In this document: positions 8,017-8,864 of the stretch, in pieces | How positions within the stretch are numbered: the first letter of the stretch is position 1 | Layout: the number at the start of each line of letters is the position of its first letter | Origin: an uncultured Bacteroidales bacterium | GTDB taxonomy: Bacteria > Bacteroidota > Bacteroidia > Bacteroidales > Bacteroidaceae | Assembly: GCA_937995875.1 (NCBI GenBank) | Contig: CALKIW010000083.1 | Location: forward strand, 1 to 8,864 | Direction: 5' to 3' | DNA: 8,864 bases | Translations under genes and position numbers: made by a program | The notes under the pieces: generated by a model | Told to the model about the DNA's origin: nothing | Database searches by the model: none | Seen by the model: the letters and a program-made list of their open reading frames with translations, nothing else

Positions 8017-8177
8017 TTCTCTAAAAGACAGCGCAAAAAAGTCTGGATTTTGGTCTGATTTTTTTACATATTTCATGTTTTCCCAATCGTGACAACATAG
8101 TATCCAAACATGATTTTCCAATATCATTATAGGCTGAGAATGCCCGTAAATAGTGGGGTGGAACATGTGGTGGTATA

Positions 8178-8195
8178 TTTTTGAACGTTTTTGAA
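8178..8195 (+). promoter_or_regulatory. Candidate activator site: tandem TTTTTGAA repeat
   Basis: TTTTTGAA occurs at 8178-8185 and again at 8188-8195, a period of exactly ten bases, or about one helical turn. The pair ends 31 bases before the -33 element of the SusC-like promoter. AraC-type activators commonly use direct repeats on one face of the helix upstream of the promoter, so the HTCS at 807-4703 is a natural candidate binder. This is inference; T-rich repeats also arise by chance. Confidence 0.35.
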
Positions 8196-8226
8196 ATAGA
8201 TATGTAACAATTGGAATGTGAATAAC

Positions 8227-8257
8227 TTTGTATAAAGTGATATATTTCCTATCTTTG
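8227..8257 (+). promoter_or_regulatory. Bacteroidetes consensus promoter of the SusC-like gene
   Basis: TTTG (8227-8230), a 19-base spacer and TATCTTTG (8250-8257) match both the -33 and -7 (TAnnTTTG) elements exactly at the standard spacing. Transcription should start near 8263. This gives a leader of about 270 bases before the transporter start codon, room for the small ORF at 8283 or for RNA-level control. Confidence 0.85.
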
Positions 8258-8282
8258 CATAACAAAACCTAATTCATTTCTA

Positions 8283-8432
8283 ATGAAACTAAAACTATTT
8301 GCAACAATGGCTATCGCGTTTTTTGACTTTGCGAAAATTACCTTGGTAAAATCGCATCCTCAATTTTACATTTTCCCTTGTCCTGTCCGTTCGGATATCG
8401 AGGTCAAGAAGATGCATCGGCTGTTGATATGA
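8283..8432 (+). CDS. Small ORF in the SusC leader, unknown function
   Basis: The frame has 49 codons and starts about 20 bases after the predicted transcription start. The product begins MKLKLFATMAIAFF, a basic and hydrophobic start like a signal peptide. It then loses hydrophobicity and ends VKKMHRLLI without a recognisable domain or cleavage site. A second frame (8327-8479) stays open past the stop but has no ATG until late, so a frameshifted remnant of a short gene is possible. I recognise no family. It could be a real small protein, a translated leader affecting the downstream transporter, or chance. No Shine-Dalgarno is present, which is uninformative in this phylum. Confidence 0.3.
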   Translation: MKLKLFATMAIAFFDFAKITLVKSHPQFYIFPCPVRSDIEVKKMHRLLI

Positions 8433-8531
8433 TAGAAAACCGCAGACTTGACATATACACATTATATATTAGAACTTAATAACTCGACCTTAGGAAGAAT
8501 AAAACAAATGTTTAATTTACTTACCTTGAAC

Positions 8532-8864
8532 ATGAAAAGGAAAAAAGACAAATTATTGCAGTTTCTTTTGATTAATGTGTTCTTGTTTTGTATTGGCTTG
8601 ACCAATGCCGTGGCACAGGACACGATGATTAAAGGAAACGTGAGTGACCAATTGGGCGAACCTCTGATAGGAGTAACCGTCATGGTTAAAGGCAATGAAA
8701 AACTTGCCACTATTACCGATTTTGACGGTAATTTTAAGCTCTCGGTTCCCCATGCCAGCCAAGCTACACTTGTAGTATCATACATAGGTATGGTTACTCA
8801 GGAAGTAGCCATAGGCACAAAGACAGAGCTGACAATCGTATTGAAAGAAGAAGCCAACATTTTG
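8532..8864 (+). CDS. SusC/RagA-family TonB-dependent outer-membrane transporter, N-terminal part (cut by window edge)
   Basis: This is the start of an outer-membrane channel that imports oligosaccharides using TonB energy, normally paired with a SusD-like lipoprotein encoded next to it. The visible 111 residues hold a signal peptide (basic MKRKKDK, then a hydrophobic core, cleavage after NAVA at residue 28) and a carboxypeptidase-regulatory-like beta-sandwich (about 33-105). The latter has the usual family patterns GEPLIGVTVMVKG, TDFDGNFKLSVP and VVSYIGMVTQEV. The frame is open to the window end, before the TonB box and plug. An in-frame ATG at 8508 adds eight residues and has AGGAAG ten bases upstream. 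I prefer 8532 because it gives a conventional signal peptide. Its own promoter lies at 8227-8257 and the HTCS/GH3 pair upstream suggests co-regulation as one PUL. Confidence 0.92.
   Translation, partial: MKRKKDKLLQFLLINVFLFCIGLTNAVAQDTMIKGNVSDQLGEPLIGVTVMVKGNEKLATITDFDGNFKLSVPHASQATLVVSYIGMVTQEVAIGTKTELTIVLKEEANIL

Noticed and set aside
8176..8183. TATTTTTG as an additional -7 promoter element
   Set aside because: It fits TAnnTTTG but has no TTTG at the required distance upstream, and the exact promoter at 8227-8257 explains the transcription start better.
8014..8265. 83-codon minus-strand ORF
   Set aside because: It covers the promoter region of the SusC-like gene, has AT-driven composition and no recognisable domain.

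Overview
The window looks like a chromosomal piece of a Bacteroidota genome, most likely Prevotella or a close relative. The evidence is a Bacteroidetes-type tmRNA tag, TTTG / TAnnTTTG promoter elements, weak or absent Shine-Dalgarno sequences, a hybrid two-component regulator (HTCS) next to a glycoside hydrolase, and the start of a SusC-type TonB-dependent transporter. Genus is inferred from overall character, not from a database match.

Layout. Bases 1-110 hold no gene I can support. Bases 111-507 are ssrA (tmRNA), followed by a strong intrinsic terminator (526-571). A 220-base spacer with a promoter candidate and a palindrome leads to a very large HTCS regulator (807-4703). A GH3 glycosidase with an inserted PA14 domain follows after 47 bases (4751-7315) and closes with an intrinsic terminator (7338-7391). 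Bases 7392-8226 carry no convincing gene. They hold a 30-bp perfect inverted repeat with nested inner stems, a second 25-bp perfect hairpin, a smaller structured block, and a short direct repeat just upstream of the next promoter. A textbook Bacteroidetes promoter at 8227-8257 then drives a leader of about 270 bases containing a 49-codon ORF, and a SusC-like gene that runs off the right edge.

How the genes fit together. This is the left end of a polysaccharide utilization locus (PUL). The HTCS would sense an oligosaccharide in the periplasm through its twin propeller sensor and activate transcription through its C-terminal AraC-type domain. The GH3 enzyme would release terminal sugars (probably xylose, possibly arabinose or glucose) from oligosaccharides in the periplasm. 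The SusC-like protein would import the oligosaccharides through the outer membrane. The substrate is not proven. The SDC nucleophile motif and PA14 insertion of the GH3 enzyme point towards xylan or arabinoxylan-type glycans. I see no previously undescribed protein system; the less ordinary material is the repeat-rich gap and the leader before the SusC-like gene.
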